NCBI GenBank assembly: GCA_020356085.1
Contig: CP070633.1
Location: 1,147,388-1,192,786 of the forward strand
Length of the DNA: 45,399 bases
From: Candidatus Coatesiibacteriota bacterium
GTDB lineage: Bacteria > RBG-13-66-14 > B26-G2 > WVWN01
Direction of reading: 5' to 3'
Made by a program: the position numbers and the translations under genes. Positions 31,608 through 40,046 of this stretch are shown in pieces. Position 1 is the stretch's first letter; the number at the start of each line of letters is the position of its first letter. Below the pieces are notes generated by a model. The model searched no databases. It was not told where the DNA came from and saw only the letters and a program-made list of their open reading frames with translations.

Positions 31608-32804
31608 ATGGCCGGACCTTCGGTACAATCCCTCAAGCTCCCGCTGACGGGCAACGACGCCGCGGCCTACGCCATGAAGCAAGTCAACCCCGACGTCGTG
31701 GCCGCTTACCCCATCACGCCCCAAACGGAGCTTATGCAAACCTTCGCGGAATACGTCCACGACGGCGAGGTGGATACCGAGCTCATCACCGCCGAGAGCG
31801 AGCACTCGGCGATGAGCGCGTGCGTCGGCGCCGCGGCCGCGGGAGCCCGCACCATGACGGCGACCTCCGCGAACGGCTTCGCGTTAATGTGGGAGGTGCT
31901 CTATATCGCAGCTTCGCTCCGCCTCCCTATTACGATGACCGTCGTCAATCGCGCGCTCTCCGGCCCCATCAACATCCACTGCGACCACTCCGATTCGATG
32001 GGGGCCCGCGATGCCGGGTGGATTCAGCTCTACGCCGAAAACCCCCAGGAGGCGTACGACCTCTTGCTCGTCGCGCTGAAGGCCGCGGAAAACCACGACG
32101 TCCTCCTGCCGGCGATGGTCATGTACGACGGCTTCATTATCAGCCATACGATGGAAGTCGTGGAGACGCTCCCCGACGAAGCCGTACGAGAGTTCGTCGG
32201 CCCGTACAAACCGGCCTACGCCATGCTGCTGGATAAAAAGCCGTTCACCGTGGGCCCGTTGGACTTCCACGATTACTATTTCGAGCACAAACGCCAGGAG
32301 ATCGAGGGCATGCTCCACGCGCCAGCGGCGCTGGCCGCGTCGGCGGCCGAGTTCGAGGGCTTGACCGGCCGCTCCTACGGCCCCCTCGAAACCTACCGCG
32401 CCGACGACGCGGAGGTTATCATGGTCGCGCTCGGGTCCACCGCCGGCACGGCCCGGTACGCCGTCGACGCCTTACGGGAGCAAGGCCACGCCGTCGGCCT
32501 GATGAAACTGCGGACGTTCCGGCCCTTCCCCGCCGCCGAAATCGCCGCGGCGCTCGGCGGCGCCAAGTGCGTGGTAGTCTGCGACCGCGTCGTTTCCTTC
32601 GGCGCGTTCGGGTCACCGACGTTCGCGGAGGTCCGCAGCGCGTTGTACGAAGTCCCCGAACGGCCGCTGGTGATAAACTACATCTACGGCCTCGGCGGCC
32701 GCGACACCGGCCCGGACCTCCTGGAACAAGCCTTCGAGGAAGGTCTCCGCGTGGCCTCCACCGGCGAGATAAAAGAACACGTCGGCTATCTGGGAGTACG
32801 CTAG
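31608..32804 (+). CDS. porA: Pyruvate/2-oxoacid:ferredoxin oxidoreductase, alpha subunit
   Basis: A 398-aa alpha subunit. The opening LTGNDAAAYAMKQVNPDVVA and AYPITPQTELMQTFAEYV match the pyrimidine-binding domain of POR alpha subunits. The segment ITAESEHSAMSACVGAAAAG carries the Glu that activates TPP, and a later transketolase-C-like domain (about 250-390) includes LMKLRTFRPFP. Length as in PorA. It forms the TPP-binding interface with PorB. Confidence 0.96.
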   Translation: MAGPSVQSLKLPLTGNDAAAYAMKQVNPDVVAAYPITPQTELMQTFAEYVHDGEVDTELITAESEHSAMSACVGAAAAGARTMTATSANGFALMWEVLYIAASLRLPITMTVVNRALSGPINIHCDHSDSMGARDAGWIQLYAENPQEAYDLLLVALKAAENHDVLLPAMVMYDGFIISHTMEVVETLPDEAVREFVGPYKPAYAMLLDKKPFTVGPLDFHDYYFEHKRQEIEGMLHAPAALAASAAEFEGLTGRSYGPLETYRADDAEVIMVALGSTAGTARYAVDALREQGHAVGLMKLRTFRPFPAAEIAAALGGAKCVVVCDRVVSFGAFGSPTFAEVRSALYEVPERPLVINYIYGLGGRDTGPDLLEQAFEEGLRVASTGEIKEHVGYLGVR

Positions 32805-32833
32805 CGACCCCGGCCCGACTAAGGAGTCCCTAG

Positions 32834-33793
32834 ATGACTACGCTGAAAGAACTATCGCATCGCGAGGAACGGTTCACGGGCGGCCACCGCTTGTGCGCCG
32901 GTTGCGGCGCGGCCATCGTCGCCCGCCAGGTGCTGCTGGCCGCGGACGGGCCGGTCGTTATCGGCAACGCGACGGGGTGCTTGGAGGTCGCGACGACGCT
33001 GTACCCCTACAGCTCATGGAAAGTACCCTGGATCCACAACGCCTTTGAAAACGTGGCGGCCACCATTTCCGGCGTCGAAACGGCCTACCGGGCCTTCCAA
33101 GAAAAGGGCCGCCTCGCCGAAAAGTGGCATTTTATCGCGTTCGGGGGCGACGGCGGAACCTACGACATCGGCCTCCAAGCCCTCTCCGGCGCGCTGGAAC
33201 GCGGCCACCGTATGCTCTACATTTGTTACGACAACCAGGCCTACATGAACACGGGCATTCAACGCTCCGGCGCCACGCCCAAAGGGGCCTCCACCACGAC
33301 CGCCCCCGCCGGTAAAGTCATCCCCGGGAAGCTGCAGCCGCGCAAAGACCTTACCGCCATCGTCGCCGCCCACCATATCCCGTACGTGGCGCAAGCCGCT
33401 CCCCACAACTTCATGGATCTCACGCGTAAAGTCGAAAAAGCCCTCGCCGTCGACGGCCCCTCCTTCCTCAACATCCTCGCGCCGTGCCACCGCGGCTGGC
33501 GTTACCCCCCGGAGGACACGCTTAAAGTCACGCGGGTCGCGGCGAATACATGTTTCTGGCCGCTCTACGAAATAGTCAACGGCGAATATAAACTCAACTA
33601 CAAACCGCGAAAAAAGCTCCCGATTGAGGATTGGCTGACGTTCCAAGGGCGCTACGCCCACCTCTTCGAGGGCGACGGCGAACCGGAGTTGGTGGCCGAG
33701 ATCCAGGCCGACGTCGACCGCGCGTGGGAGGACTTGCTGATCCGCTGCGGCGAACTCCCGCCGCGCGAATGCCGCGACGAAAAGAAAAAGTAA
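32834..33793 (+). CDS. porB: Pyruvate/2-oxoacid:ferredoxin oxidoreductase, beta (TPP-binding) subunit
   Basis: A 319-aa beta subunit. LCAGCGAAIVARQVL at the N-terminus provides two Cys of the proximal 4Fe-4S cluster. The TPP/Mg motif is GGDGGTYDIGLQALSGALE, with YDNQAYMNTGIQRSGATPKG after it; the TPP-site pattern and the PKGASTTTAP stretch are close to pyruvate-type enzymes. It completes the porCDAB set. AAGGAG precedes its ATG. The transcript ends at the strong terminator 23 nt downstream. Confidence 0.96.
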   Translation: MTTLKELSHREERFTGGHRLCAGCGAAIVARQVLLAADGPVVIGNATGCLEVATTLYPYSSWKVPWIHNAFENVAATISGVETAYRAFQEKGRLAEKWHFIAFGGDGGTYDIGLQALSGALERGHRMLYICYDNQAYMNTGIQRSGATPKGASTTTAPAGKVIPGKLQPRKDLTAIVAAHHIPYVAQAAPHNFMDLTRKVEKALAVDGPSFLNILAPCHRGWRYPPEDTLKVTRVAANTCFWPLYEIVNGEYKLNYKPRKKLPIEDWLTFQGRYAHLFEGDGEPELVAEIQADVDRAWEDLLIRCGELPPRECRDEKKK

Positions 33794-33815
33794 CTGCCGC
33801 GTTTTGCGGAAGAAG

Positions 33816-33841
33816 AAAGCCGCCCTCCCGGGCGGCTTTTT
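33816..33841 (+). terminator. Intrinsic terminator of porCDAB
   Basis: AAAGCCGCCC (33816-33825) pairs with GGGCGGCTTT (33830-33839), TCCC loop, followed by a T-run (33837-33841). Confidence 0.9.
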
Positions 33842-33896
33842 CGCAACTAGCGCGGCCGCGGGTGTTTATCAGGGGGATGGAGTATTCCGGTTTGCC

Positions 33897-33926
33897 TTGA
33901 CCCGCTGCAACAATCTTTGGTAGAAT
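33897..33926 (+). promoter_or_regulatory. Promoter of the exporter operon
   Basis: TTGACC (33897-33902), 18 nt, TAGAAT (33921-33926). The leader is about 27 nt with AAGGAT 9 nt before the ATG at 33960. Confidence 0.75.
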
Positions 33927-33959
33927 ACCGTAATTTATTACGTCAAGGATTACCCCTTT

Positions 33960-35264
33960 ATGAGACGGTTTGTGATTATGTTGGCGCTCGCGGCCGTTGC
34001 CGGAGCCGCGTTCGCGGAAGAAATCACGCTGGAAGAGGCGATCGATTTCGCACTGGCGCGGAGTCCGGCCGCCGTGGCCGCCGACTCCACCTACCTCAAC
34101 GCCCGCGCCGACCTCTATCAGGGGTGGGGCGGCATTATGCCCTCCGCCCAACTCTCGTATTCCGCCTCCCGCTACTACGACCGAGACGTCCTCCGGTTTA
34201 GCGGCTACGAGATTCCGGGCTACGTCCCGCCGGCCCACTACTATTACGCCCAAGCCCGCCTCGACCAGCCGCTCTTCGCCGGCGGCCGGCTGTGGTGGGG
34301 CGTCCTGTCGGGACGGGCCTCCGCCCGCGCCGGAGAGGCTGACCGGACGGCGCAGCGCCACCAACTCGTCGTGGACGTCGCCCGCGCGTATTTCGGCGTA
34401 TTAAAAGCGGACGGTTTGCGGGAGGTCGCCGACCTCTCGTTGGAGGCCAGCCGGAATAATGAGGAGCTCGCGCTCGTCCAGTACGAAACGGGAGCCCTCT
34501 CCCGCGCCGAATATCTCGCCGCCGTCGTGCAACGCGGCGCCGACGAGATAGCTGCCATCGCGGCCGAGTCCGCCGCCGTGACTGCTCGCCTCGCGTTCTT
34601 CAATACGGTAGGCATGGAACCCGAACCGGGTCTGGTCTTCGCCCAAGTCGAGGGCGAAACGCCGCCGCCGGACCTCCCCCCGCTTGAGCGGCTCCTGGAG
34701 GAGGCTATGGCGGGCCGCCCCGACGTAGTTAAGACGCGGGAGGAAAAACGCGTGGCGGACCTCGCGGTCCGCTCCGCCCGGGCGGGGTGGTTCCCCTCCG
34801 TGGGAGCCTCCGCCACTTACCAGTGGAACGATTACAACTCCCCCGCCGCCGACACCTGGGACGACTACGACGAGTGGACCCTCGGCCTCTCGGCTTCCTG
34901 GTATCTGTTCGATAGCTTCCAAACCAAGGCCAACGTCGATCGGGCCCGCGCGGCGGCCGCGCTCCGTCGTTCCGCCTACGAGCGGCTGCGCGACGTCGTC
35001 GCGCTCGACGTCACGAACGTGTACTACGAATATAAGCGGCAAGCGGAGACCGTGACCGTGGCCACGGAGACGGCCGCCGCCGCCGAGGAAGAATTCGCCA
35101 TCGTACAAGAACTTTACGCCTTGGGCGGGGCCTCGACGCTCGAACTCACGGGCGCCCAAGCTCGCTTCGTCGACGCCGGCAATTCGCTGGTAGAGGCGAA
35201 ATACGACATGTTAATCGCCGACTTCGACCTCCACCGCGCGCTCGGCGACCTTCCCTACCGCTAA
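33960..35264 (+). CDS. TolC-like outer membrane efflux protein
   Basis: A 434-aa outer-membrane channel. Signal peptide MRRFVIMLALAAVAGAAFA, then EEITLEEAIDFALARSPAAV, the standard start of OEP (PF02321) repeats. Long alpha-helical segments (VDVARAYFGVLKADGLREVA..., and RDVVALDVTNVYYEYKRQAE...) with two internally similar halves give the beta-barrel/helical-barrel fold of TolC. Expected role: trans-periplasmic conduit for a tripartite exporter. First of four tightly coupled genes (TAATG overlap with the next). The tripartite partners HlyD-like adaptor and ATPase follow; the inner-membrane permease does not. Confidence 0.93.
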   Translation: MRRFVIMLALAAVAGAAFAEEITLEEAIDFALARSPAAVAADSTYLNARADLYQGWGGIMPSAQLSYSASRYYDRDVLRFSGYEIPGYVPPAHYYYAQARLDQPLFAGGRLWWGVLSGRASARAGEADRTAQRHQLVVDVARAYFGVLKADGLREVADLSLEASRNNEELALVQYETGALSRAEYLAAVVQRGADEIAAIAAESAAVTARLAFFNTVGMEPEPGLVFAQVEGETPPPDLPPLERLLEEAMAGRPDVVKTREEKRVADLAVRSARAGWFPSVGASATYQWNDYNSPAADTWDDYDEWTLGLSASWYLFDSFQTKANVDRARAAAALRRSAYERLRDVVALDVTNVYYEYKRQAETVTVATETAAAAEEEFAIVQELYALGGASTLELTGAQARFVDAGNSLVEAKYDMLIADFDLHRALGDLPYR

Positions 35265-36190
35265 TGCCGCTGCTCACGAATCGAGAGGGTCGCCTCCGGG
35301 CATGGGTTCGTCTCGCGCTGTTCTACGGCGCGGCCGCGGCCGCCTCGCTACTGACCATGATTACGGTCGCCGCAATCTCGCGGCTCGCCAGCGTCGGCGG
35401 CGAACATCCCCGTTTCGAATTCCCGGGAACTACGAACCCCTGGCTCTTGGCGGCGGCCGGGCTCGTAATCCTGGTACCCCTCCTTGCGGTTACGATGGGA
35501 GCGCGGAAACTCTTGGACCGGCGCCCGCCGCTTCTCTCGTTGGGACTGCGGCCGCGCGCCGCCCCCCGCGGCCTGGCGTGGGGTTTCGTCGGAGGCGCGG
35601 CCTTTTTGAGCCTTACCTCCGGGATACTCGCGCTCGCGGGAGGCGCCAGGTTCGAATACGTCGACCTCACGGCGGCCGCGCTGGCGTACGTACCGGCGAC
35701 GCTGGTTTTCTTCGCTATCGCCGGGACCGCTGAGGAATTACTCCTCCGCGGCTACCCGATTACGGTATTGGACGAGTCATGGGGCCGCGCCGGCGCCGTT
35801 CTGTTAACCGCCGTCGCGTTCGGGGTCTTGCACCTTCTCAACCCCGGCTCCCACGTGCTACCGGCGGTTAACGTCACGCTCGCAGGGGTTATCCTCGGAT
35901 TATTGTATCTGCAGAGCGGCTCGCTCTGGTTCGCAATCGGTTTTCACGGCGGATGGAATTTCGCCGAGGGTACGGCGTTCGGTTTTCCCGTCAGCGGCCT
36001 CCCGCTGGGGGCCGGAATCGTCGAGGCCGTACCGGCGGGGCCCGGTTGGTTGTCCGGCGGGACGTTCGGCCCGGAAGGGTCCGTCGTCCTCACGGCGACC
36101 TCCGCGGTCCTGATAGCCCTGATCCTCCTAAGGAAAATACCGTATCCGAAATCGGAACGGGCTTCCGCCGCGGAGGGGAGACCGCAATGA
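35264..36190 (+). CDS. CPBP (CAAX-type) intramembrane metalloprotease
   Basis: A 308-aa polytopic membrane protein. The active-site motifs of the CPBP/Abi family are visible: EELLLRG (EExxxR, Glu157-Glu158, Arg162), then LTAVAFGVLHLLNPGS (His about 190) and IGFHGGWNF (His about 227). These coordinate zinc in the membrane. Family members cleave prenylated proteins or, in bacteria, process or give immunity to bacteriocin peptides. The ATG overlaps the tolC stop (TAATG) and its own stop overlaps the next start (ATGA), so it belongs to the exporter operon and is expected to act on the exported peptide or on the exporter (inference). Confidence 0.92.
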   Translation: MPLLTNREGRLRAWVRLALFYGAAAAASLLTMITVAAISRLASVGGEHPRFEFPGTTNPWLLAAAGLVILVPLLAVTMGARKLLDRRPPLLSLGLRPRAAPRGLAWGFVGGAAFLSLTSGILALAGGARFEYVDLTAAALAYVPATLVFFAIAGTAEELLLRGYPITVLDESWGRAGAVLLTAVAFGVLHLLNPGSHVLPAVNVTLAGVILGLLYLQSGSLWFAIGFHGGWNFAEGTAFGFPVSGLPLGAGIVEAVPAGPGWLSGGTFGPEGSVVLTATSAVLIALILLRKIPYPKSERASAAEGRPQ

Positions 36191-37512
36191 AACGCCAATT
36201 TCGCATGACCAAGATCCGGTGGGCCATAGTGATAGTAATATGGCTCATCCTCGTATCGTGCCCGTTGCTCCTCTCGAACTCTAAACGGCAACAAATTCCG
36301 CCCGTCCGGACGGATGCCGTGGTTACGGCCGACATTACCTCCTACGTATCGGGGCCGGCGACCGTGGAACCCCGTGTCAGCGTCGACGTCTCCGCGAACA
36401 TCATGGGGAAGGTAACCGCCATCTACGTCGAGGAGGGCCAACCCGTAACCAAAGGTGACCTGCTGTTGGAATTGGAACAGACGCAATACCGGGCCGGCCG
36501 CACGGAAGCCGGGGCCGCGTACCGCAGCGCCGTGCGCAGCCTCGAGCTGTCGGAAACCAAATGGAAAACCGCCAAAGAGGTCTTCGCGCGGAAGCAAGAG
36601 CTGTTCAATAAGAACCTTATCTCGCGCGAACAGTACGATCTCGCGCAAACCCAATTCGAGGCGGAACGGACCGAATACGACCTGGCCCGCAACAACGTCG
36701 TCCGCGCGCGAGCGGCGTTGGTCCAAGCCAAGGATTCGTTCGACAAGACCATCTACACCGCCCCGCTCGACGGCGTCGTGACGGCGCTCAACGTCGAGGA
36801 GGGCGAATTCACCGTCGTCGGCACTCTCAATACGCCCGGTACCGTGATGTTAACCGTCGCCGACCTGGCCGCCATGCAAGTCGTAACCGATATCGACGAG
36901 ACCGATATCGTCGATCTTCGCGTCGGCCACCCGGCCTCCGTTACGGTCGACGCGTTCCCGGATACGATCTTCCGCGGGGAGGTCATCGAAATCGCCTCCA
37001 GCGCCAAAGAGGAGGCCGTGCTCACCGGACAGGAAAAAACCTCCGCCGATTTCGAGGTTACGGTCCTGCTCGGCGGCGACACGACGGCGCTCCGGCCGGG
37101 GATGACCGCGACCGCGGACCTCATCACGGCCAAAGTCGAAAACGTCGTCGCCGTCCCCATCCAAGCGCTGGTAACGCGCACGCGCGAGCAGGTGGAGGCC
37201 TGGAAGGAGAGCCGCGGCAAAAGCGCACCCGGGAAAAAAGGCTCGCCCGAGAAAATAGCCGCCGAATCGGACCTGTTTCGCAGCGAATACGTGAAAGGCG
37301 TCTTCATCCTGGAGGAGGAAAAACCGTTCGTTAGGCGGGCGCGCTTCGTCCCGGTCGAAGCCGGGATTATGGGCGACCGCTACGTCGAAATTAAAAAAGG
37401 TTTAAAGAGCGGCGAGACGATCATCGCCGGCCCGTATAAAACGCTCCGCCAACTCGACGACGGCGACCTCGTTCGCCTCGAACCGCGGGCCGCGGAACCG
37501 GAAGAATCGTAA
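36187..37512 (+). CDS. Periplasmic adaptor (HlyD/MacA-type membrane fusion protein)
   Basis: A 441-aa adaptor. One N-terminal helix (about 11-29) anchors it in the inner membrane. The order is barrel-sandwich/lipoyl half (GKVTAIYVEEGQPVTKGDLL), a long helical hairpin (about 95-180, Arg/Lys/Glu-rich), the second lipoyl half (DGVVTALNVEEGEFTVVG) and beta-barrel and membrane-proximal domains. This is the MacA group of MFPs, which work with MacB ABC exporters and TolC. The start at 36187 fits the anchor and GGAGGGGAG lies 8 nt upstream; the frame is open from 35953 but overlaps the CPBP gene. It couples to the ATPase gene by TAATG. Confidence 0.93.
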   Translation: MKRQFRMTKIRWAIVIVIWLILVSCPLLLSNSKRQQIPPVRTDAVVTADITSYVSGPATVEPRVSVDVSANIMGKVTAIYVEEGQPVTKGDLLLELEQTQYRAGRTEAGAAYRSAVRSLELSETKWKTAKEVFARKQELFNKNLISREQYDLAQTQFEAERTEYDLARNNVVRARAALVQAKDSFDKTIYTAPLDGVVTALNVEEGEFTVVGTLNTPGTVMLTVADLAAMQVVTDIDETDIVDLRVGHPASVTVDAFPDTIFRGEVIEIASSAKEEAVLTGQEKTSADFEVTVLLGGDTTALRPGMTATADLITAKVENVVAVPIQALVTRTREQVEAWKESRGKSAPGKKGSPEKIAAESDLFRSEYVKGVFILEEEKPFVRRARFVPVEAGIMGDRYVEIKKGLKSGETIIAGPYKTLRQLDDGDLVRLEPRAAEPEES

Positions 37513-38240
37513 TGGCCGAACCTCATATCAAACTCCGCGGCATATCTAAGATCTATCACATGGGAGGCGAAGACGTCGCCGCGCTGCAGGATATCGACCT
37601 CGACCTCGACCGCGGCGAATACTTCGCCATCATGGGGCCGTCGGGGTCCGGGAAATCGACGCTGATGAACGTTATCGGCTGCCTGGACGTCCCCACCAGC
37701 GGTTCCTACCACCTCGACGGCCAGGAGATTGCCACGGCGACGGAAGACGAACTCGCGGCCATTCGCAACCGGGAAATCGGCTTCGTCTTTCAGACGTTCA
37801 ACCTCCTGCCGCGCTCAACCGCAGCTAAAAACGTAGAGCTCCCGCTGATTTACGCTGGCGTGCCCCCCGACGAGCGCCGCGAGCGGGCCGCCGAAACCCT
37901 AGCTATAGTCGGCCTGGAAAAGCGCGGCCACCACAAACCCAACGAGATGTCCGGAGGCGAAAGGCAGCGCGTCGCCATCGCCCGGGCGCTTATCAACCGG
38001 CCTTCGATCGTCCTGGCCGACGAACCTACCGGGAACCTCGACACTAAAATCGGCGAAGAGATCTTGGAAGTATTCCAAGAGATTAACGACGAGGGCAAAA
38101 CCCTCGTCGTCGTAACGCACGACCCGGACGTCGCGGCGCGGGCCCGCCGAATCATAGTTCTCCGCGACGGCCGCATCGTAAAGGGCGCGGGAGAGAAAAT
38201 AAAAAACCGCCGGAACGCGGCGGCCTCGGCCGGAAAATAA
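37512..38240 (+). CDS. MacB/LolD-type ABC transporter ATP-binding protein
   Basis: A 242-aa ATPase: Walker A GPSGSGKST, Q-loop in FVFQTFNLLPR, signature MSGGERQRVAIARAL, Walker B IVLADEPTGNLD and H-loop VVTHDPD, all intact. The D-loop style and N-terminal HMGGEDVAALQDIDL place it in the MacB/LolD/FtsE group, which pairs with FtsX-like permeases. A basic C-terminal tail (KGAGEKIKNRRNAA) is an addition. The ATG overlaps the MFP stop (TAATG). No permease gene follows: the next gene is on the opposite strand, so the partner permease is encoded elsewhere or is missing. Confidence 0.95.
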   Translation: MAEPHIKLRGISKIYHMGGEDVAALQDIDLDLDRGEYFAIMGPSGSGKSTLMNVIGCLDVPTSGSYHLDGQEIATATEDELAAIRNREIGFVFQTFNLLPRSTAAKNVELPLIYAGVPPDERRERAAETLAIVGLEKRGHHKPNEMSGGERQRVAIARALINRPSIVLADEPTGNLDTKIGEEILEVFQEINDEGKTLVVVTHDPDVAARARRIIVLRDGRIVKGAGEKIKNRRNAAASAGK

Positions 38241-38244
38241 CGCG

Positions 38245-39009
38245 CTAGTAAATCTCGGCCGGGATACCCGCCTCCTCGCACACCCGACGAGCGATGCCCG
38301 CCAACCGCTCCCGCGGCACCATCCGGACGCCGGCCCGCGCCACCGGCCTATCCGTGGTGTAGATCTGTACCGCCGCCGGCCGGACGATTCCCACGATCCG
38401 AACGTAATCCGCGACCGCCCCGTCGTCGGCGTTCCCCGGGTTATCGGCCACAAAGCACGATTGGGCGACGAAGTGCTTCATCGCCTCCAGGCCGGCCACG
38501 ATATCCTCGAACTTCACGCCCGGAGCCGGAACGTTGATCGCCTCGAACGCCGCCGCCGAACCGACGTCGAGTTTCATAATCGGAAGGTCCACCCGCGCCA
38601 GCGCGGCCCGCGTCCGCTCCTCGCCCACCATACTCGAGTTGGAGAGGACCGCCACCTTCGCCTCCGGGCAGAGCCGGTCTCGTACGTCACGTACAGCCTC
38701 CACGATCGCGGGGAACTCCGGGTGGAGCGTCGGCTCGCCGTTCCCCGAAAACGTTAGGTAGCCGGGAGGGTCGATCCCGGGGAGGGCGGCCGCCAACGCC
38801 TCCGCCACCTCGTCGCAGGAAGGGAACATGTCCTCCGCCCCCGCGGCGGAGGCGAGATGACGGGTCGTCGGGCCGTACTGGCAATAGACGCAATCGAACG
38901 AACAGACGTTGGCCGTCGTGGAGGAGAGGTTAATCCCCAGCGACGGGCCCAGCCGGCGGGAGGCGATGGGGCCGTAGATAATGGTTTTTTGGAGCTCGAG
39001 CACGGACAT
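38245..39009 (-). CDS. Radical SAM protein (COG0731-like)
   Basis: A 254-aa radical SAM enzyme. The CX3CX2C cluster motif is CSFDCVYC (Cys36, Cys40, Cys43), preceded by YGPIASRRLGPSLGINL, the usual lead-in of the COG0731 (tRNA wybutosine TYW1-like) group. The SAM-binding GGE-like motif is SGNGEPTLHP. Its substrate is unknown. The frame extends upstream past 39009, but the M-S-V-L-E-L-Q start at 39009 fits the family. A TATATC box 8 nt upstream on the minus strand could make it leaderless, but no good -35 is present. It is divergent from the DUF6485 gene, with 61 nt between. No terminator was found in the 4-nt gap to the convergent ATPase gene. Confidence 0.9.
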   Translation of the reverse strand: MSVLELQKTIIYGPIASRRLGPSLGINLSSTTANVCSFDCVYCQYGPTTRHLASAAGAEDMFPSCDEVAEALAAALPGIDPPGYLTFSGNGEPTLHPEFPAIVEAVRDVRDRLCPEAKVAVLSNSSMVGEERTRAALARVDLPIMKLDVGSAAAFEAINVPAPGVKFEDIVAGLEAMKHFVAQSCFVADNPGNADDGAVADYVRIVGIVRPAAVQIYTTDRPVARAGVRMVPRERLAGIARRVCEEAGIPAEIY

Positions 39010-39016
39010 CGCCCGA

Positions 39017-39025
39017 TGATATAAT
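39017..39025 (+). promoter_or_regulatory. Extended -10 promoter of the DUF6485 gene
   Basis: TGATATAAT (TGn + TATAAT, 39017-39025). No clear -35. The predicted leader is about 40 nt. A minus-strand -10-like TATATC for the radical SAM gene overlaps it. Confidence 0.5.
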
Positions 39026-39070
39026 AAATCCAGGCCGCGAACAACCATAAAGAACGGGGGTTCTACTGCT

Positions 39071-39271
39071 ATGGCCGACTGCAAGGTCGAAACCAATCTC
39101 GCCGCGTGCAACTGCACCTACGAACCGTGCGCTCGCAAGGGCCGGTGCTGCGAATGTATTACCTACCACCGGTCAATGGGCGAGCTGCCGGCGTGCTACT
39201 TCGACGCCGCCGCCGAGAAAACGTACGACCGGTCGATCTCGTACTTCGTCCAGCTAAACGCACGTGGTTAA
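39071..39271 (+). CDS. DUF6485 family small cysteine-rich protein
   Basis: A 66-aa protein with eight cysteines in the order C...C-x-C...C...CC-x-C...C ([19 protein letters not shown], later LPACYFDA). The C-terminal [13 protein letters not shown] and the RKGRCCECI(x)YH block are hallmarks of the DUF6485 family, small cytosolic proteins of anaerobes. A metal or iron-sulfur site is likely given the Cys content (inference). GGGGG about 10 nt upstream supports the ATG at 39071. Divergent from a radical SAM gene. Confidence 0.88.
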   Translation: MADCKVETNLAACNCTYEPCARKGRCCECITYHRSMGELPACYFDAAAEKTYDRSISYFVQLNARG

Positions 39272-39278
39272 AAAAGCG

Positions 39279-39307
39279 TTGACCCGCGAAGGCGGTTGGC
39301 GTATAGT
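39279..39307 (+). promoter_or_regulatory. Promoter of the GT2 glycosyltransferase gene
   Basis: TTGACC (39279-39284), 17 nt, TATAGT (39302-39307). The leader is about 45 nt and contains the hairpin at 39322-39340. Confidence 0.75.
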
Positions 39308-39321
39308 GGGGCGGTACCCGG

Positions 39322-39340
39322 CCCCGCCGCCTCGGCGGGG
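39322..39340 (+). other. Leader hairpin of the GT2 gene
   Basis: CCCCGCCG (39322-39329) pairs with CGGCGGGG (39333-39340), 3-nt loop. It has no T-run and sits upstream of GAGAGG and the ATG at 39360, so it is a leader stem and not a terminator. Confidence 0.55.
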
Positions 39341-39359
39341 AGCCGTATAAGAGAGGCGT

Positions 39360-40043
39360 ATGAAATTATCCATAATTATCCCCGTCTACGACGAAGAGGC
39401 CACCGTAAAACAGATCCTAGACCGTTGCCGCGCGCTCCCGCTCGACAAGGAGATCGTCGTCGTCGACGACGGCTCGACCGACGGAACGCGCGAAATACTC
39501 GGCCGCGAGGACGGCGTCGACGGCGTAACGGTCCGCTACCACGACGCAAACCGCGGCAAAGGCGCCGCCATCCGGACCGGCATCGAGGAGTGCACCGGCG
39601 ATATCATCGTCATCCAGGACGCGGACCTCGAATACGTCCCGGAGGAGTTCCCCGGCCTTATCCGGCCCATCGTCGAAGAGTGGGCCGACGTCGTCTACGG
39701 CTCCCGCTTCCTCGGCACGCACCGCGTCTTCAAAGTCGTGCATTATTTCGGCAACAAATTCCTGACGCTGATTACCAACGTTCTGTACGACACCATGCTC
39801 ACCGACATGGAGACCTGTTACAAAGCCTTCCGCGCGGAGATCATCAAAAACGTCACCATCAAATCGGACCGCTTCAACTTCGAACCCGAAATAACGGCCA
39901 AGGTCTTTAAACAGAAAAAGCTCCGCGTTTACGAAATGCCGATAACCTACCACGGCCGCGACTACGACGAGGGGAAGAAGATAACCTGGTTCGATGGCCT
40001 CCCGGCGCTGTGGGCCCTTATAAAATACCGCTTCGTCGACTGA
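39360..40043 (+). CDS. GT2 family glycosyltransferase (dolichol-phosphate-mannose-synthase-like)
   Basis: A 227-aa GT-A enzyme. [17 protein letters not shown] opens the fold, [14 protein letters not shown] and [10 protein letters not shown] supply the metal-binding DxD-like residues, and [16 protein letters not shown] with [11 protein letters not shown] are characteristic of Dpm1-type GT2 enzymes that load a sugar from a nucleotide onto polyprenyl phosphate. There is no membrane helix at the C-terminus, so it is peripheral. It could supply the lipid-linked donor used by the GT-C/TPR proteins at 3720-8326 (inference; not genetically linked). GAGAGG precedes the start. The transglutaminase-like gene begins 3 nt after its stop. 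Confidence 0.94.
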   Translation: MKLSIIIPVYDEEATVKQILDRCRALPLDKEIVVVDDGSTDGTREILGREDGVDGVTVRYHDANRGKGAAIRTGIEECTGDIIVIQDADLEYVPEEFPGLIRPIVEEWADVVYGSRFLGTHRVFKVVHYFGNKFLTLITNVLYDTMLTDMETCYKAFRAEIIKNVTIKSDRFNFEPEITAKVFKQKKLRVYEMPITYHGRDYDEGKKITWFDGLPALWALIKYRFVD

Positions 40044-40046
40044 GCG

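Noticed and set aside
35953-36186. 78-codon upstream extension of the MFP gene
   Set aside because: Out-of-frame with the CPBP gene it overlaps; the MFP anchor helix begins after the ATG at 36187, which has its own ribosome-binding site.
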